Part shown: in pieces, positions 32,189 to 43,439 of the stretch
How the letters are laid out: each line of letters opens with the position of its first letter
Position numbering within the stretch: position 1 is the stretch's first letter
From: Streptomyces canus
GTDB lineage: Bacteria > Actinomycetota > Actinomycetes > Streptomycetales > Streptomycetaceae
Direction: 5' to 3'
DNA: 64,000 nucleotides
Assembly: GCF_001514145.1 (NCBI RefSeq)
Contig: NZ_KQ948658.1
Coordinates: forward strand, 185,687-249,686
Program-made: the position numbers and the translations under genes
The notes under the pieces: generated by a model
Database searches by the model: none
Told to the model about the DNA's origin: nothing
The model's input: the letters and a program-made list of their open reading frames with translations, nothing else

Positions 32189-34765
32189 CTACTGACCGGC
32201 CTGCGCGTCCGCGGCCTGGGCCTTCAGCGCCCGCTCCACGCCCGCGCGGGACTCGGAGACGAGCCGCCGCAGGGCCGCGTTGGGCTCGGCCGCGGTCAGC
32301 CAGGCGTCCGTCCTGTCCAGGGTCTCCTGGGAGACCTGGAGCGACGGGTAGAGGCCGACCGCGATCTGCTGGGCGATCTCGTGCGAGCGGGACTCCCAGA
32401 TGCCCTTGACCACCTCGAAGTACTTGTCCGTGTACGGCGCGAGCAGCTCACGCTGATCCGTCTGGACGAAGCCTCCGATGACGGCCTCCTGGACGGCGTT
32501 GGGCAGCTTGTCGGACTCGACGACCTGCGCCCAGGCCTCCGACTTCGCCTCCTCGGTCGGCCGCGAGGCACGGGCGGTCGCCGCGTGGCGCTCGCCCGCC
32601 GCCGTCTTGTCCCGCTCGTACTCGCCGGCGATCTCCGACTCGTCGTAGCGGCCCACGGCGGCCAGCCGCTGGACGAACGCCCAGCGCAGCTCGGTGTCGA
32701 CGGCCAGGCCCTCGACGACCTGCGATCCGCTGAGCAGCCCCTCCAGGAGGTCAAGCTGCTCCGGCGTACGGGCCGTGGCCGCGAACGCCCGCGCCCACGC
32801 CAACTGGTGGTCGCTGCCCGCCGCCGCGGCCCGCAGGTGGGCCAGCGTGGCGTCGGTCCAGCGGGTCAGCAGGGCCTCACGGGCGCTGGGGGCGGCGTAC
32901 AGCTCGATCGCCAGCTTCACCTGCCGGTGCAGCGACTGCACGACACCGATGTCGGACTCCTTGCCGATACCGGACAGGACCAGGGAGAGGTAGTCGCGGG
33001 TCGCGAGCTCCGCGTCCCTCGTCATGTCCCACGCCGACGCCCAGCACAGCGCGCGCGGCAGCGAGGACTCGAAGTCGCCGAGGTGCTCGGTCACGAAGGC
33101 CAGCGACTCGTCGTCGAGGCGGACCTTCGCGTACGACAGGTCGTCGTCGTTGAGCAGCACGACCGCCGGACGGCGCTTGCCGACCAGCTCCGGTACGGCC
33201 GTCAGCTCGCCGTCGACGTCCAGTTCGACGCGCTCGTCACGGACCAGCTTGCCGCTGTCGCCGTCGAGTTCGTACAGACCGACCGCGATGCGGTGCGGCC
33301 GCAGGGTCGGCTCGCCCTTCGCACCCGCGGGCAGGGCCGGGGCTTCCTGACGGATCGCGAACGAGGTGATGACACCGTTCGCGTCCGTCTCGATCTCCGG
33401 GCGCAGGATGTTGATGCCGGCCGTCTGCAGCCACTTCTGCGACCAGGTGCCCAGGTCGCGGCCGGAGGTCTCCTCCAGCGCGCCCAGCAGGTCGGACAGC
33501 CGGGTGTTGCCGAACGCGTGGCGCTTGAAGTACGCCTGCACGCCGCCGAAGAACTCGTCCATGCCGACGTAGGCGACGAGCTGCTTGAGAACAGAAGCCC
33601 CCTTCGCGTACGTGATGCCGTCGAAGTTGACCAGCACGTCGTCCAGGTCGCGGATCTCGGCCATGATCGGGTGCGTGGACGGCAGCTGGTCCTGGCGGTA
33701 CGCCCACGTCTTCATGGAGTTGGCGAAGGTGGTCCAGGAGTGCGGCCACCGGCTGTCCGGGGCGTACGCCTGGCAGGCGATGGAGGTGTAGGTGGCGAAC
33801 GACTCGTTCAGCCACAGGTCGTTCCACCACTCCATGGTGACCAGGTCGCCGAACCACATGTGCGCCAGCTCGTGGAGGATGGTCTCGGCGCGCATCTCGT
33901 ACGCGGCGTCGGTCACCTTGGACCGGAAGACGTACTGGTCGCGGATGGTGACCGCGCCGGCGTTCTCCATCGCGCCCGCGTTGAACTCCGGCACGAACAG
34001 CTGGTCGTACTTCTTGAACGGGTACGCGTAGTCGAACTTCTCCTGGAACCACTCGAAGCCCTGCCGGGTCACCTCGAAGAGGGCGTCCGAGTCGAGGTGT
34101 TCGGCGAGCGAGGGGCGGCAGTAGATGCCGAGCGGGACGGACTGGCCGTCCTTCTCGTACACGCTGTGCACGGAGTGGTACGGGCCGACGATCAGGGCCG
34201 TGATGTACGACGAGATCCGCGGGGTCGGCTCGAAGACCCAGACGTCGTCCTTCGGCTCCGGCGTCGGGGAGTTGGAGACGACGGTCCAGCCGGTCGGCGC
34301 CTTCACGGTGAACTGGAAGGTGGCCTTCAGGTCCGGCTGCTCGAAGGAGGCGAAGACGCGGCGGGCGTCCGGCACCTCGAACTGGGTGTACAGATAGGCC
34401 TGCTGGTCGACGGGGTCGACGAAGCGGTGCAGGCCCTCACCGGTGTTGGTGTACGCGGCGTCGGCGACGACCCGCAGGATGTTGCGTCCCTCCAGCAGGC
34501 CCGGCAGGGCGATACGGGAGTCCGCGAAGACCTCCGCCGGGTCGAGGGAGTCCCCGTTCAGCGTCACCTCGTGGACCGTGGGGGCCACCAGGTCGATGAA
34601 GGACTCGGCGCCGTTCTCGGTGACGTCGAAGCGCACCGTCGTCACGGACCGGTAGGTACCGCCCTCCTGCGCGCCGGAGAGGTCGAGATCGATCTCGTAG
34701 GACTCGACGCTGAGCAGCGTCGCCCGCTGCCGAGCTTCGTCGCGAGTCAGGTTTGTGCCAGGCAC
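32189..34765 (-). CDS. pepN: Aminopeptidase N (M1 family), copy 1
   Basis: 858 residues, full length. GAMEN substrate motif at 264-268, zinc site HELAH at 298-302 with the second Glu at 321 (NESFA), and the ERAP1-like C-terminal helical domain. No signal peptide: cytoplasmic. Removes N-terminal amino acids from peptides. ATG start with a following PGTNLTRDEAR typical of Streptomyces PepN. A second, divergent copy is at 49.8-52.4 kb. Confidence 0.95.
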   Translation of the reverse strand: MPGTNLTRDEARQRATLLSVESYEIDLDLSGAQEGGTYRSVTTVRFDVTENGAESFIDLVAPTVHEVTLNGDSLDPAEVFADSRIALPGLLEGRNILRVVADAAYTNTGEGLHRFVDPVDQQAYLYTQFEVPDARRVFASFEQPDLKATFQFTVKAPTGWTVVSNSPTPEPKDDVWVFEPTPRISSYITALIVGPYHSVHSVYEKDGQSVPLGIYCRPSLAEHLDSDALFEVTRQGFEWFQEKFDYAYPFKKYDQLFVPEFNAGAMENAGAVTIRDQYVFRSKVTDAAYEMRAETILHELAHMWFGDLVTMEWWNDLWLNESFATYTSIACQAYAPDSRWPHSWTTFANSMKTWAYRQDQLPSTHPIMAEIRDLDDVLVNFDGITYAKGASVLKQLVAYVGMDEFFGGVQAYFKRHAFGNTRLSDLLGALEETSGRDLGTWSQKWLQTAGINILRPEIETDANGVITSFAIRQEAPALPAGAKGEPTLRPHRIAVGLYELDGDSGKLVRDERVELDVDGELTAVPELVGKRRPAVVLLNDDDLSYAKVRLDDESLAFVTEHLGDFESSLPRALCWASAWDMTRDAELATRDYLSLVLSGIGKESDIGVVQSLHRQVKLAIELYAAPSAREALLTRWTDATLAHLRAAAAGSDHQLAWARAFAATARTPEQLDLLEGLLSGSQVVEGLAVDTELRWAFVQRLAAVGRYDESEIAGEYERDKTAAGERHAATARASRPTEEAKSEAWAQVVESDKLPNAVQEAVIGGFVQTDQRELLAPYTDKYFEVVKGIWESRSHEIAQQIAVGLYPSLQVSQETLDRTDAWLTAAEPNAALRRLVSESRAGVERALKAQAADAQAGQ

Positions 34766-34907
34766 GCGGTCATCTCCTCGTTATGTGTAGGTTCGGCGGT
34801 TCGGTCATCCTTCCATGTGACGCGCGTCGCCGGGAGCCGCCGCCCACCCCGAACACCAGGTCCGTATTCCGCCGGTCGTCCGCGCGTGCCCGCGCCAGCC
34901 TGGTCCC

Positions 34908-36409
<1,502 letters not shown>

Positions 36410-36590
36410 CTATCTCTTCACACTTGACCGAGGCTTTTCCATCATGCGGCCGACCCGGGTCCCCCTGTCCAGTTCTTTGCGCTCCATGCCCGAGGAATGG
36501 ACTGCCGGACGGTGTGACGTACACCTCTCAGCGATTTTCCTGGGGATCCGGCGAACGTTTCCGTGCGCCGCGGCGTCGTAGAGGAAACGC

Positions 36591-37127
36591 GTGAGGGGGT
36601 GGCTTGTGCTGCGCAGAAAGGCACGCCGGGTCCAAGAAGGGGACGATCCCCTGGACGCGGCGCAGGAACGCCGGGTGCGGGCCGTGCTCGCCCTGGGCGG
36701 GGTGCCGCAGGCGGACCTGCCGGACGGGGTGCAGCAGGTCCGCCTGCGGTTGCTGGAGCGGGCGGCGAAGGGGTACGAGGCGCCACGGGACGTGTCCGCG
36801 TGGGCCGCGGTCGTCGCCTCCAACCTCGCCATGGACTGGCACCGGGCCAAGAAGCGCCAGGAGCGGCTGGGGGAGCGGCTGGCCTCCCTCAGGCAGCACG
36901 AGCACCCCTCCGGGGAGGACACCAGCGTGCTCTCCCTCTCCGTCGCCCAGGGCCTGGAGGAGCTGCCCGACCAGCAGCGCCAGGTCCTCGTGCTGCGGTT
37001 CTTCGCCGACCTGCCGGTGCGCTCGATCGCCCAGGAGCTGGGCGTCCCGGAGGGCACGGTCAAGAGCCGCCTGCACACGGCGGTGCGGGCCCTGCGCGCC
37101 CGTCTGCACGAGGACGAGGTGGTGTGA
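36591..37127 (+). CDS. ECF sigma factor (SigE-type)
   Basis: 178 residues from the GTG at 36591 (GAGGAAAC just before it) or 173 from the GTG at 36606. Region 2 carries SAWAAVVASNLAMDWHRAKKRQ; region 4 has LPDQQRQVLVLRFFADLPVRSIAQELGVPEGTVKSRL. Stop is one base before the next start, so it is co-translated with a membrane partner. A GGAAT near 36494 with CGT about 20 bases on is a weak hint of autoregulation. Confidence 0.9.
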   Translation: MRGWLVLRRKARRVQEGDDPLDAAQERRVRAVLALGGVPQADLPDGVQQVRLRLLERAAKGYEAPRDVSAWAAVVASNLAMDWHRAKKRQERLGERLASLRQHEHPSGEDTSVLSLSVAQGLEELPDQQRQVLVLRFFADLPVRSIAQELGVPEGTVKSRLHTAVRALRARLHEDEVV

Positions 37128-37128
37128 C

Positions 37129-37839
37129 ATGAGCGCCGAGAACGAGACGTACGACACCGACGCGCTCATGGCCGCGATCACCGGCGAGGAGCTCGGTGAC
37201 GAGGCCCGCGCGGACGCCGTGTTCCTGGCCGAGTACCGGGCGGCCGAGGCCGACGTCGCCCTGCTGAGGGAGCAGCTCGGGATCCTCGGCGAGACGCTCG
37301 CCGCGCCGCCGACCGCCCCGAAACCCGTTCCGCTACGGCCCTCCCGGGCCCGCCGCCGTGCCCGCGCCCTCGCCTTCGGCACCCTCGCGGCGGCCGCCGT
37401 CGCCGGTGTGGTGACGGGACTGGGCTGGCTGGCCGGCCACAACGGCGTGCAGAACATCACCTCGGGCGCCAGCGACGACTCGGGGGCCTCCAAGGCGGAG
37501 TCCGGCGTCCGCTTCGGCAGCCCGCGGTACCTGGCCTGCGCCACCACGGTCGCCGAGGGCGAGGTGACCGCGGTCAAGGAGCTGCCCGCCACCGGGGAAC
37601 TCCAGGTCACCGTGGACGTGAGCCACTACTTCGAGAAGACCCGGGACCTCGACCACGTCACCTATGTGATCAGCGAGTACGACCTCCCCGAACCCCTCAC
37701 CAAGGGCACCCGCGTCCTGTTCGGCGTGTCCGAGGGCTCCCCGAGCCCCGACCACTGGGTCGTCGGGGAGCAGGCGATCGCCCGGGAGCGGGCCTGGATC
37801 ACCGCGTCGCTGCCGGAGTCGCGGACGCTGTCCTGCTGA
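37129..37839 (+). CDS. Membrane-anchored partner of the ECF sigma factor (putative anti-sigma)
   Basis: 236 residues. Cytoplasmic N-terminal 80 residues (acidic helices, then an Arg-rich stop), one membrane helix near 82-105 (AFGTLAAAAVAGVVTGLGWLAG), and an extracellular domain of about 120 residues. The typical HxxxCxxC zinc-anti-sigma motif is absent. One base after the sigma gene, so regulation of that factor is likely, though by position rather than by motif. Confidence 0.72.
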   Translation: MSAENETYDTDALMAAITGEELGDEARADAVFLAEYRAAEADVALLREQLGILGETLAAPPTAPKPVPLRPSRARRRARALAFGTLAAAAVAGVVTGLGWLAGHNGVQNITSGASDDSGASKAESGVRFGSPRYLACATTVAEGEVTAVKELPATGELQVTVDVSHYFEKTRDLDHVTYVISEYDLPEPLTKGTRVLFGVSEGSPSPDHWVVGEQAIARERAWITASLPESRTLSC

Positions 37840-37847
37840 GGCACGCG

Positions 37848-37881
37848 AAGGGGCGGGCGCCCTCACGGACGCCCGCCCCTT
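37848..37881. terminator. Bidirectional terminator
   Basis: AAGGGGCGGGCG (37848-37859) pairs perfectly with CGCCCGCCCCTT (37870-37881) around a 10-base loop, between the convergent anti-sigma and subtilase genes. Confidence 0.85.
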
Positions 37882-37900
37882 GTCGCCGTACGGAGAAGTG

Positions 37901-40900
37901 TTACGGCGTGACCTTCTCGATCTTCACGTTGCCGACGCCCGCGACCGTGCCGCGCGCGTTGACGAGGCTGACCTGGCCGAAGAACTCACGGCCCTCCGGG
38001 GCGGCCGCCAGGGCGGTGACGCTGCCGGAGACGGTCGTCGAGGCGCCCGTGGCGAGCTTCACCGGCGCGTCGGAGACGGTGACGGTGCCCAGGGTGCTGG
38101 AGAAGAACACGTCCTGGTAGTCGTACGCCGTGGAGCCGGCCGGGACCGCGTAGCCGGCGACCTCGATGGTGTACGTGCCGGCGGCGGGCGAGGCGACCGA
38201 GACGGCCTCCTCCGAGTCACCGTCGGCGGACTGGCCGACCACGGCGCCGGAAGCGTCGTAGACCGTCAGGTCCAGATCGGCGGAGACGTCGGAGACGTTG
38301 CCGATGGCGACGTCGAGCGACTTCGCGCCCGCGGGCACCTCGACCGTGGTGGTCTGGGTGGCGCCCTCGGCGATGGTCGGACGGGCCGTCTTGGACGAGC
38401 CGAGCGGACCGCCGGCCAGCTTGCCGTCGATCGCGGCGAGCGTGTTGGTCACCTTCCAGGAGGCGGTGGCCGGGGTGCCGACCTTGGCCTCGGGGACGGT
38501 CACGGTCTCCGGGTCGAAGAGCGCGCCGTAGACGGCGACGTCCAGCTTGTACGGGTTGTCGAGCAGCGGCGAGGTGCGGCGCGACTCGACCTCGATCTCC
38601 CACACACCGGCCTGCGGGTCCGCGTACGAACGCGCGTCGGGCTTGCAGCCGTTGCCGTCGAGGTAGTTGTTGTAGCAGTACGGGGTGCCGGTGTTGTCGA
38701 CCGGGACGCCGTAGGGGTGGATGGCGATGAACCGGGTCTGGCTCTTGTCCTTCAGCCCGCCGATCGCGACCTCGAGGGACTTGGCGCCCTCGGGGACGGT
38801 CACGAAGTACGACTGCGTGCTGTTGCGCTGCACGGTGTTCGACGTGGTGTAGGTGTACTTCACCGGCGAGGAGACCACGACCGTGTTGAGGATCTGCTTG
38901 TCGATCCCCTCGGTCCTCGGGTCGTCGACCTCCAGGATCGCGCTCTTGAGGCCGGCGGTCGGCGACTTGGCGGCGATCTTCACGGTGACCGGCTTGTTCA
39001 GGCCCAGCTTGATCTCGTCCGAGCCGACGATGGAGAAGGTGCCGGAGGCGTTGTTCTCCAGGTGCAGCTCGTGGCGGATCGCCTTGTCGGCGCCGGAGGT
39101 ACGGGTGATGGTGACCTCGTACGACTTCTTGACGCCGGCCTTCAGGCCGCCCTCGCGGTCGTAGATGCCCGTGCCGTAGCCCGGGGTCTTCAGGAGCTGG
39201 TCGATCGCGGTGTCGACGGGCGCCTTGACCGTGTAGTCGTGAGCCGTGGCGCCGTCCTTGATGGAGTCCCAGGCGTCCACGATGTCGATGAGGCCCGCGC
39301 CCTCCTCGTACGCCTGCACACCCTTGATGTGGTCGGCGGTCGAGGTCAGGGCGGTGCGCAGGGTGGCCGGCGTCAGCGCGATGTGCTTCTGCTTGGCGGC
39401 CGAGATCAGCAGCGCGGAGGCGCCCGTGGCCTGCGGGGAGGCCATCGAGGTGCCCTGGAGCATCGAGTAGCCGGCCGGCAGCGTGTAGCCCGACTCGGCG
39501 ACCGGGGCACCCGGCAGCCAGGTCTGCGTGGTGTTGATGGCCGCACCCGGGGCGGACAGGGTCGGCGTGAAGCCGCCGTCCTCACGCGGACCGCGCGAGG
39601 AGAACGGCATCATCGCGTACTTCTTCTCCACGGCCGAGCCGTAGTTGGCGGCCCAGGTCGCCTTGGAGATGGTCGCGCCGACCGAGATGACCTTGTCGGC
39701 CAGGCCCGGGTCGCCGATGGTGTTCGCGCCGGGGCCGGAGTTGCCCGCGGAGATCACCAGCTGGACGCCGTAGGTGTCGATGAGGCGCGTGTAGAGCTCG
39801 GCGCGCGCGTTGTTGCCGTCGTTGAGCGCCGGCAGGCCGCCGATCGACATGTTGACGATGTCGACACCGCGGTTGACGACGAGGTCGATCATGCCCTCGG
39901 TCAGCGCCACGTTGGTGCAGCCGCCGGTCCAGGTGCAGGCACGGGAGGAGACGAGCTTCGCGCCCGGGGCCGCACCGTTCATCCGGCCGCCGAACAGGCC
40001 GTTGGCGGCGGTGATGCCGGCGACGTGGGTGCCGTGCTCGGACTCGATGACGCCGATGTTGACGTAGTCGGCCTTGTTGCCGGCGGCGTCGAAGACGACG
40101 TCCTTGCGGATCTCGACGACGAACGGCTGGCGCTCGGCCACGTCGGTCGACGGGTCGTCGGTGCCGAAGTACCCGACCTGGTAGCCGTCCTTGTACGGCT
40201 TCATCGGGGTGTCGTCGGCGAAGTTCTGGTTGTTGTTCAGGTCGACCCGGACGGTCCCGGCGGCCTTGTCGTACAGCACGCCCCAGGTGTCGGTGGTGTC
40301 CCCGTCGCGGTTCGCGTCACCCTTGGCGTCGCCGCCCGTGGTCGCGGCCTCGCGGAACAGGTTGACCTGGTACGACCCGGCGGGCGCCGTCCAGGTACGG
40401 CCGTCGAAGGTGAAGCTCGGGCCGGAGACCGCGGTGGTCATGCGCCGCCAGGTGGCGTCACCGTCGGAGACCGGGTCGGTCGCCGTCACCCAGTCGACGA
40501 TCTTCCGCTCACCGGTGGTGGTCTTCTGCAGCGCCGGGTGGCCGAGGTCCACGCCGGAGTCCAGGATGCCGATGGTGACCCCGCGGCCGTCCGCCTTCGG
40601 GTGGTCCTTCACGAAGTCGACGGCGCCCGTCTCGAAGGACGGGTTGTACGGGTTCTCGGCGGGGGTCTTCGCGCTCGGCGCCGGGTAGGTCTTCGTGGCC
40701 TTGTGCGCGGCGCCCTTCGCGGTGTCGGCGCTCGGCGTCGGGTCGTCCAGCGGGATGTCCTGCTTGACGTCGATGCCGTGCACGGACGAGAGCTTCGCGG
40801 CGGCGGCGATGGCCGAGTCCGCCTTCGCGGTGGGGACGGTCGCCCGGACGTAACCGAGCTTGTCGTACGTGAGGCCCACCAGGCCGCCCTTGACCGCGTC

Positions 40901-41194
40901 CAGCTCCTCGGCGACCTGCTCGGTCTTGCCGGGGGCGGTGGCGACCATCAGCGTGATGTTCTTGGCGCCGTCGGCCTTGGCCTCGGCGAGTGCGTCGGCG
41001 TCGTCCGAACCGAGCTTCTCGTCGGCGGACTTGAGGCCCGGGTCGGAGGCGGCGGGGGCGTCGTCAGCGGCGGCGGAGAAGGCCATCGGTATCGGCCCCG
41101 CCGCGGAGAGCGCGGCGACCAGACCGGCGGCCACCGCTATGCGCGCCACACGTCTCGCGCCCGATATCGGCGCCTGCTGGGGGGTGAGGGTCAT
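37901..41194 (-). CDS. Large secreted subtilisin-family serine protease
   Basis: 1097 residues from the ATG at 41194 (AAGGGA 6 bases upstream; another ATG 6 bases further is possible). Sec signal peptide ends near residue 43 (FSAAADD). A propeptide follows to about 165, then the S8 domain: Asp212 (LDSGVDLGHP), His387 (EHGTHVAG), Ser583 (GTSMASP), with an insertion in the S8 domain between Asp and His. The C-terminal 450 residues are beta-rich pre-peptidase/P-domain-like modules. Exported endopeptidase for protein breakdown or maturation of other exoenzymes. Own promoter in the 240-base gap. Confidence 0.93.
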   Translation of the reverse strand: MTLTPQQAPISGARRVARIAVAAGLVAALSAAGPIPMAFSAAADDAPAASDPGLKSADEKLGSDDADALAEAKADGAKNITLMVATAPGKTEQVAEELDAVKGGLVGLTYDKLGYVRATVPTAKADSAIAAAAKLSSVHGIDVKQDIPLDDPTPSADTAKGAAHKATKTYPAPSAKTPAENPYNPSFETGAVDFVKDHPKADGRGVTIGILDSGVDLGHPALQKTTTGERKIVDWVTATDPVSDGDATWRRMTTAVSGPSFTFDGRTWTAPAGSYQVNLFREAATTGGDAKGDANRDGDTTDTWGVLYDKAAGTVRVDLNNNQNFADDTPMKPYKDGYQVGYFGTDDPSTDVAERQPFVVEIRKDVVFDAAGNKADYVNIGVIESEHGTHVAGITAANGLFGGRMNGAAPGAKLVSSRACTWTGGCTNVALTEGMIDLVVNRGVDIVNMSIGGLPALNDGNNARAELYTRLIDTYGVQLVISAGNSGPGANTIGDPGLADKVISVGATISKATWAANYGSAVEKKYAMMPFSSRGPREDGGFTPTLSAPGAAINTTQTWLPGAPVAESGYTLPAGYSMLQGTSMASPQATGASALLISAAKQKHIALTPATLRTALTSTADHIKGVQAYEEGAGLIDIVDAWDSIKDGATAHDYTVKAPVDTAIDQLLKTPGYGTGIYDREGGLKAGVKKSYEVTITRTSGADKAIRHELHLENNASGTFSIVGSDEIKLGLNKPVTVKIAAKSPTAGLKSAILEVDDPRTEGIDKQILNTVVVSSPVKYTYTTSNTVQRNSTQSYFVTVPEGAKSLEVAIGGLKDKSQTRFIAIHPYGVPVDNTGTPYCYNNYLDGNGCKPDARSYADPQAGVWEIEVESRRTSPLLDNPYKLDVAVYGALFDPETVTVPEAKVGTPATASWKVTNTLAAIDGKLAGGPLGSSKTARPTIAEGATQTTTVEVPAGAKSLDVAIGNVSDVSADLDLTVYDASGAVVGQSADGDSEEAVSVASPAAGTYTIEVAGYAVPAGSTAYDYQDVFFSSTLGTVTVSDAPVKLATGASTTVSGSVTALAAAPEGREFFGQVSLVNARGTVAGVGNVKIEKVTP

Positions 41195-41436
41195 CGGCAT
41201 CCCTTGTAGGTAAAGGAACGAGCGGGTTGGTGACCGGGACCGATCGGTCCTGGTCACGGTGATCCGGAAGAAGACCCCGGATGACCGCACAGCTTTACGC
41301 ATGGGAAGGATGTTTAGGGAGAGTTGACCGAATCGATATGGGTGTATGGGGAAAACCCGCGATGCCCTTTGGGGACATCGGTGAAGGGGTGCGCCAAAGC
41401 GGGCAATTCGTGATACGGGCCCTTTGGTCAGCCTTT

Positions 41437-41979
41437 TCAAGCGTCCTTGGTGCGCGCGTAATGCCGGGACGCCTTCGCGCGGTTGCCGCAGGTCGCCATC
41501 GAGCACCAGCGCCGGGTGCCGTTCCTCGACGTGTCGAAGAAGTGGAGCACGCACGCGTCGTGGGCGCACGACCGGATCCGGTCCGGCGCGGCGGTGAGCA
41601 GTTCCAGGTAGTTGCGCGCGGCGAGCCAGGCGGGGCCCCAGTCGGGGTCGCTCAACTCCGGCTGCTCGACGGGCCCTTGAGGGGTGAGTGCGACCCGGAC
41701 CCGCCCGTGCTCCAGGACGGCGTCGACCAGGGGCGCCCCCTTCTCCAGTGACCCGTCCACCGCCGTGCGCAGGGCCTCCCGAACCTGCTGGACGTGCCGC
41801 AGCATCCTGTCGTCGGGGGTGTAACTGCCGCTCAGTCCGGTCGAGTCGAGCCACACCGCGAGCCCGTCGACGTCGGTGAGGAGGTCCTGGAGGGTCCCCT
41901 CGCTCATCCACCGCGTGTTGAGCAGGTCGAGCGCGAGCGGCTCGCCGGTGAGCGGGCGGGGGTCGCGGGTGGCGGGCAT
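41437..41979 (-). CDS. CGNR zinc-finger transcriptional regulator
   Basis: 180 residues. N-terminal ABATE ligand-binding-like domain (LDLLNTRWMSEGTLQDLLTDVDGL) and C-terminal CGNR zinc finger: CAHDACVLHFFDTSRNGTRRW, then CSMATCGNRAKASRHYAR. Divergent from a VOC protein with a perfect palindrome between them, which is its probable operator. Confidence 0.9.
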   Translation of the reverse strand: MPATRDPRPLTGEPLALDLLNTRWMSEGTLQDLLTDVDGLAVWLDSTGLSGSYTPDDRMLRHVQQVREALRTAVDGSLEKGAPLVDAVLEHGRVRVALTPQGPVEQPELSDPDWGPAWLAARNYLELLTAAPDRIRSCAHDACVLHFFDTSRNGTRRWCSMATCGNRAKASRHYARTKDA

Positions 41980-42000
41980 GTGGGGGCTCCCTTCCGTACT

Positions 42001-42026
42001 AACCGGTCAAGAGTACGTGACCGGTT
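42001..42026. promoter_or_regulatory. Candidate CGNR-regulator operator
   Basis: Perfect inverted repeat AACCGGTCA-agagtacg-TGACCGGTT, centred between the CGNR gene and the VOC gene, 22 bases before the CGNR start. Confidence 0.7.
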
Positions 42027-42102
42027 GCATCCACCGCTCCTAACCTTTAAAGTCACTCACAAGGGTTAAATAAGCGAGTCATCCAAGCTGAAGGGGACAG
42101 CC

Positions 42103-42546
42103 GTGACCTTGCGCACCGGCCACATCGGCCTGAACGTCACCGACCTCGACCGTTCGCTCGCCTTCTACCGGGACGTCCTCGGCTTCACGCCACTCGCCGA
42201 GGGCAAGGAGGAAGGCCGCCGCTACGCCTTCCTCGGCGACGGCGAGAACCTCGCCCTCACCCTCTGGCAGCAGGCCGGGCAGCCGTACGCCTCCCAGCGC
42301 GCGGGCCTGCACCACCTCGCCCTGGAAGCGGACACGATCGAGAAGGTGAGGGAGTACGAGGAGGCGCTGCGGGCGTACGGGGTGGACTTCGCCTATGAGG
42401 GCGTGGTCGCCCACCGCGAGGGCGCGGGGTCGGGCGGCATCTTCTTCCACGACCCCGACGGCACCCGCCTGGAGATCTCCGTGCCGAGCGGCGCCGAGGA
42501 GTCCCCGGCTCCCTCCGGTGCGGCTCCGACCTGCGGGTTCTTCTAG
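42103..42546 (+). CDS. VOC-family (glyoxalase-like) protein
   Basis: 147 residues from a GTG with AAGGGGAC upstream. Two betaalphabetabetabeta motifs (HIGLNVTDLDRSLAFYRDVLGF and LHHLALEADTIEKV); metal-ligand positions His, His and Glu (LEISVP) are present. Typical of resistance or lyase/dioxygenase VOC proteins. Two bases before the PPOX gene and controlled with it by the divergent CGNR regulator. Confidence 0.88.
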   Translation: MTLRTGHIGLNVTDLDRSLAFYRDVLGFTPLAEGKEEGRRYAFLGDGENLALTLWQQAGQPYASQRAGLHHLALEADTIEKVREYEEALRAYGVDFAYEGVVAHREGAGSGGIFFHDPDGTRLEISVPSGAEESPAPSGAAPTCGFF

Positions 42547-42548
42547 TC

Positions 42549-43430
42549 ATGGGGGTCTATCACGCGGGCTCGCGGGCCGTGCAGGACCGAGTGGGCGTGC
42601 GCGCGCAGGCGGATCACGTGGGCCGCTCGGTCGGCCAGGGCATCCGGGAGGTCGCCGCGGCCTTCCTGGAGCTTCAGCCGCTGCTGGTCGCCGGCGCCGC
42701 GGACCCCTCGACGGGCCGGGTCTGGGCGTCACCGCTCACCGGGGCGCCGGGCTTCGTCCGGGCGACGGGCCCGCAGCGGATCTCCGTCACCGGCGGCTGG
42801 TCCCCGGCCGACCCCCTCGCCACCGCCTTCGCCACGCCCGGCACACCCGTCGGCACGATCGCCCTCGACCCCCGCACCCGTCGCCGTATGCGCCTCAACG
42901 GCCGACTCGGGCCCACCGCGCGGGGGTTCGCGATCGAGGCCGACCAGGTGTTCTCCAACTGTCCGAAGTACCTGCAGAGAAGGACGTCGTACGAGGTCGT
43001 GGCCGACCGGCACCGAGGCACTGCGCGGCACGGCGCTGAACTCACCCCCGGTCAGGCCGAGTTCGTGTCGGCGGCCGACACCTTCTTCCTGGCCTCCGTG
43101 CACGAGGGCGGAGCCGACGTCAGCCACCGGGGCGGCAACCCCGGCTTCGTGCGCGTCGATTCACCGGGCGAGCTCAGCTGGCGCGACTACCCGGGCAACT
43201 CGATGTTCCTGACCCTCGGCAACCTCGCCGCCGACCCCCGGGCCGGCCTGCTGTTCCTCGACTGGACGACCGGCACGGTCCTCCAGCTGACCGGCGAGGC
43301 GAGCACCGAGTTCGGCGACGACCGCAGGGTCCGCTTCACGGTACGGGAGACCGTCGAGACCCCGTCGGCGCTCCCCCTGCGCTGGTCCGCGCCCGAATAC
43401 TCACCGGCCAATCCGGACCCGGCGCACTAA
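42549..43430 (+). CDS. Pyridoxamine-phosphate-oxidase-like flavin protein
   Basis: 293 residues. PPOX/FMN-binding split barrel: LLVAGAADPSTGRVWASPLTG, then DTFFLASVHEGGADVSHRGGNPGFVRV and LFLDWTTG. No dedicated catalytic motif; such proteins bind FMN, F420 or haem. Co-transcribed with the VOC gene. Confidence 0.87.
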   Translation: MGVYHAGSRAVQDRVGVRAQADHVGRSVGQGIREVAAAFLELQPLLVAGAADPSTGRVWASPLTGAPGFVRATGPQRISVTGGWSPADPLATAFATPGTPVGTIALDPRTRRRMRLNGRLGPTARGFAIEADQVFSNCPKYLQRRTSYEVVADRHRGTARHGAELTPGQAEFVSAADTFFLASVHEGGADVSHRGGNPGFVRVDSPGELSWRDYPGNSMFLTLGNLAADPRAGLLFLDWTTGTVLQLTGEASTEFGDDRRVRFTVRETVETPSALPLRWSAPEYSPANPDPAH

Positions 43431-43439
43431 CTTCCTCCT

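Noticed and set aside
37129..37839. Zinc-dependent (ZAS) anti-sigma factor
   Set aside because: The HxxxCxxC motif is missing, so only position supports anti-sigma function.
37880..41209. 1109-codon open frame opposite the subtilase
   Set aside because: Antisense shadow; the minus-strand protein has an intact S8 triad.
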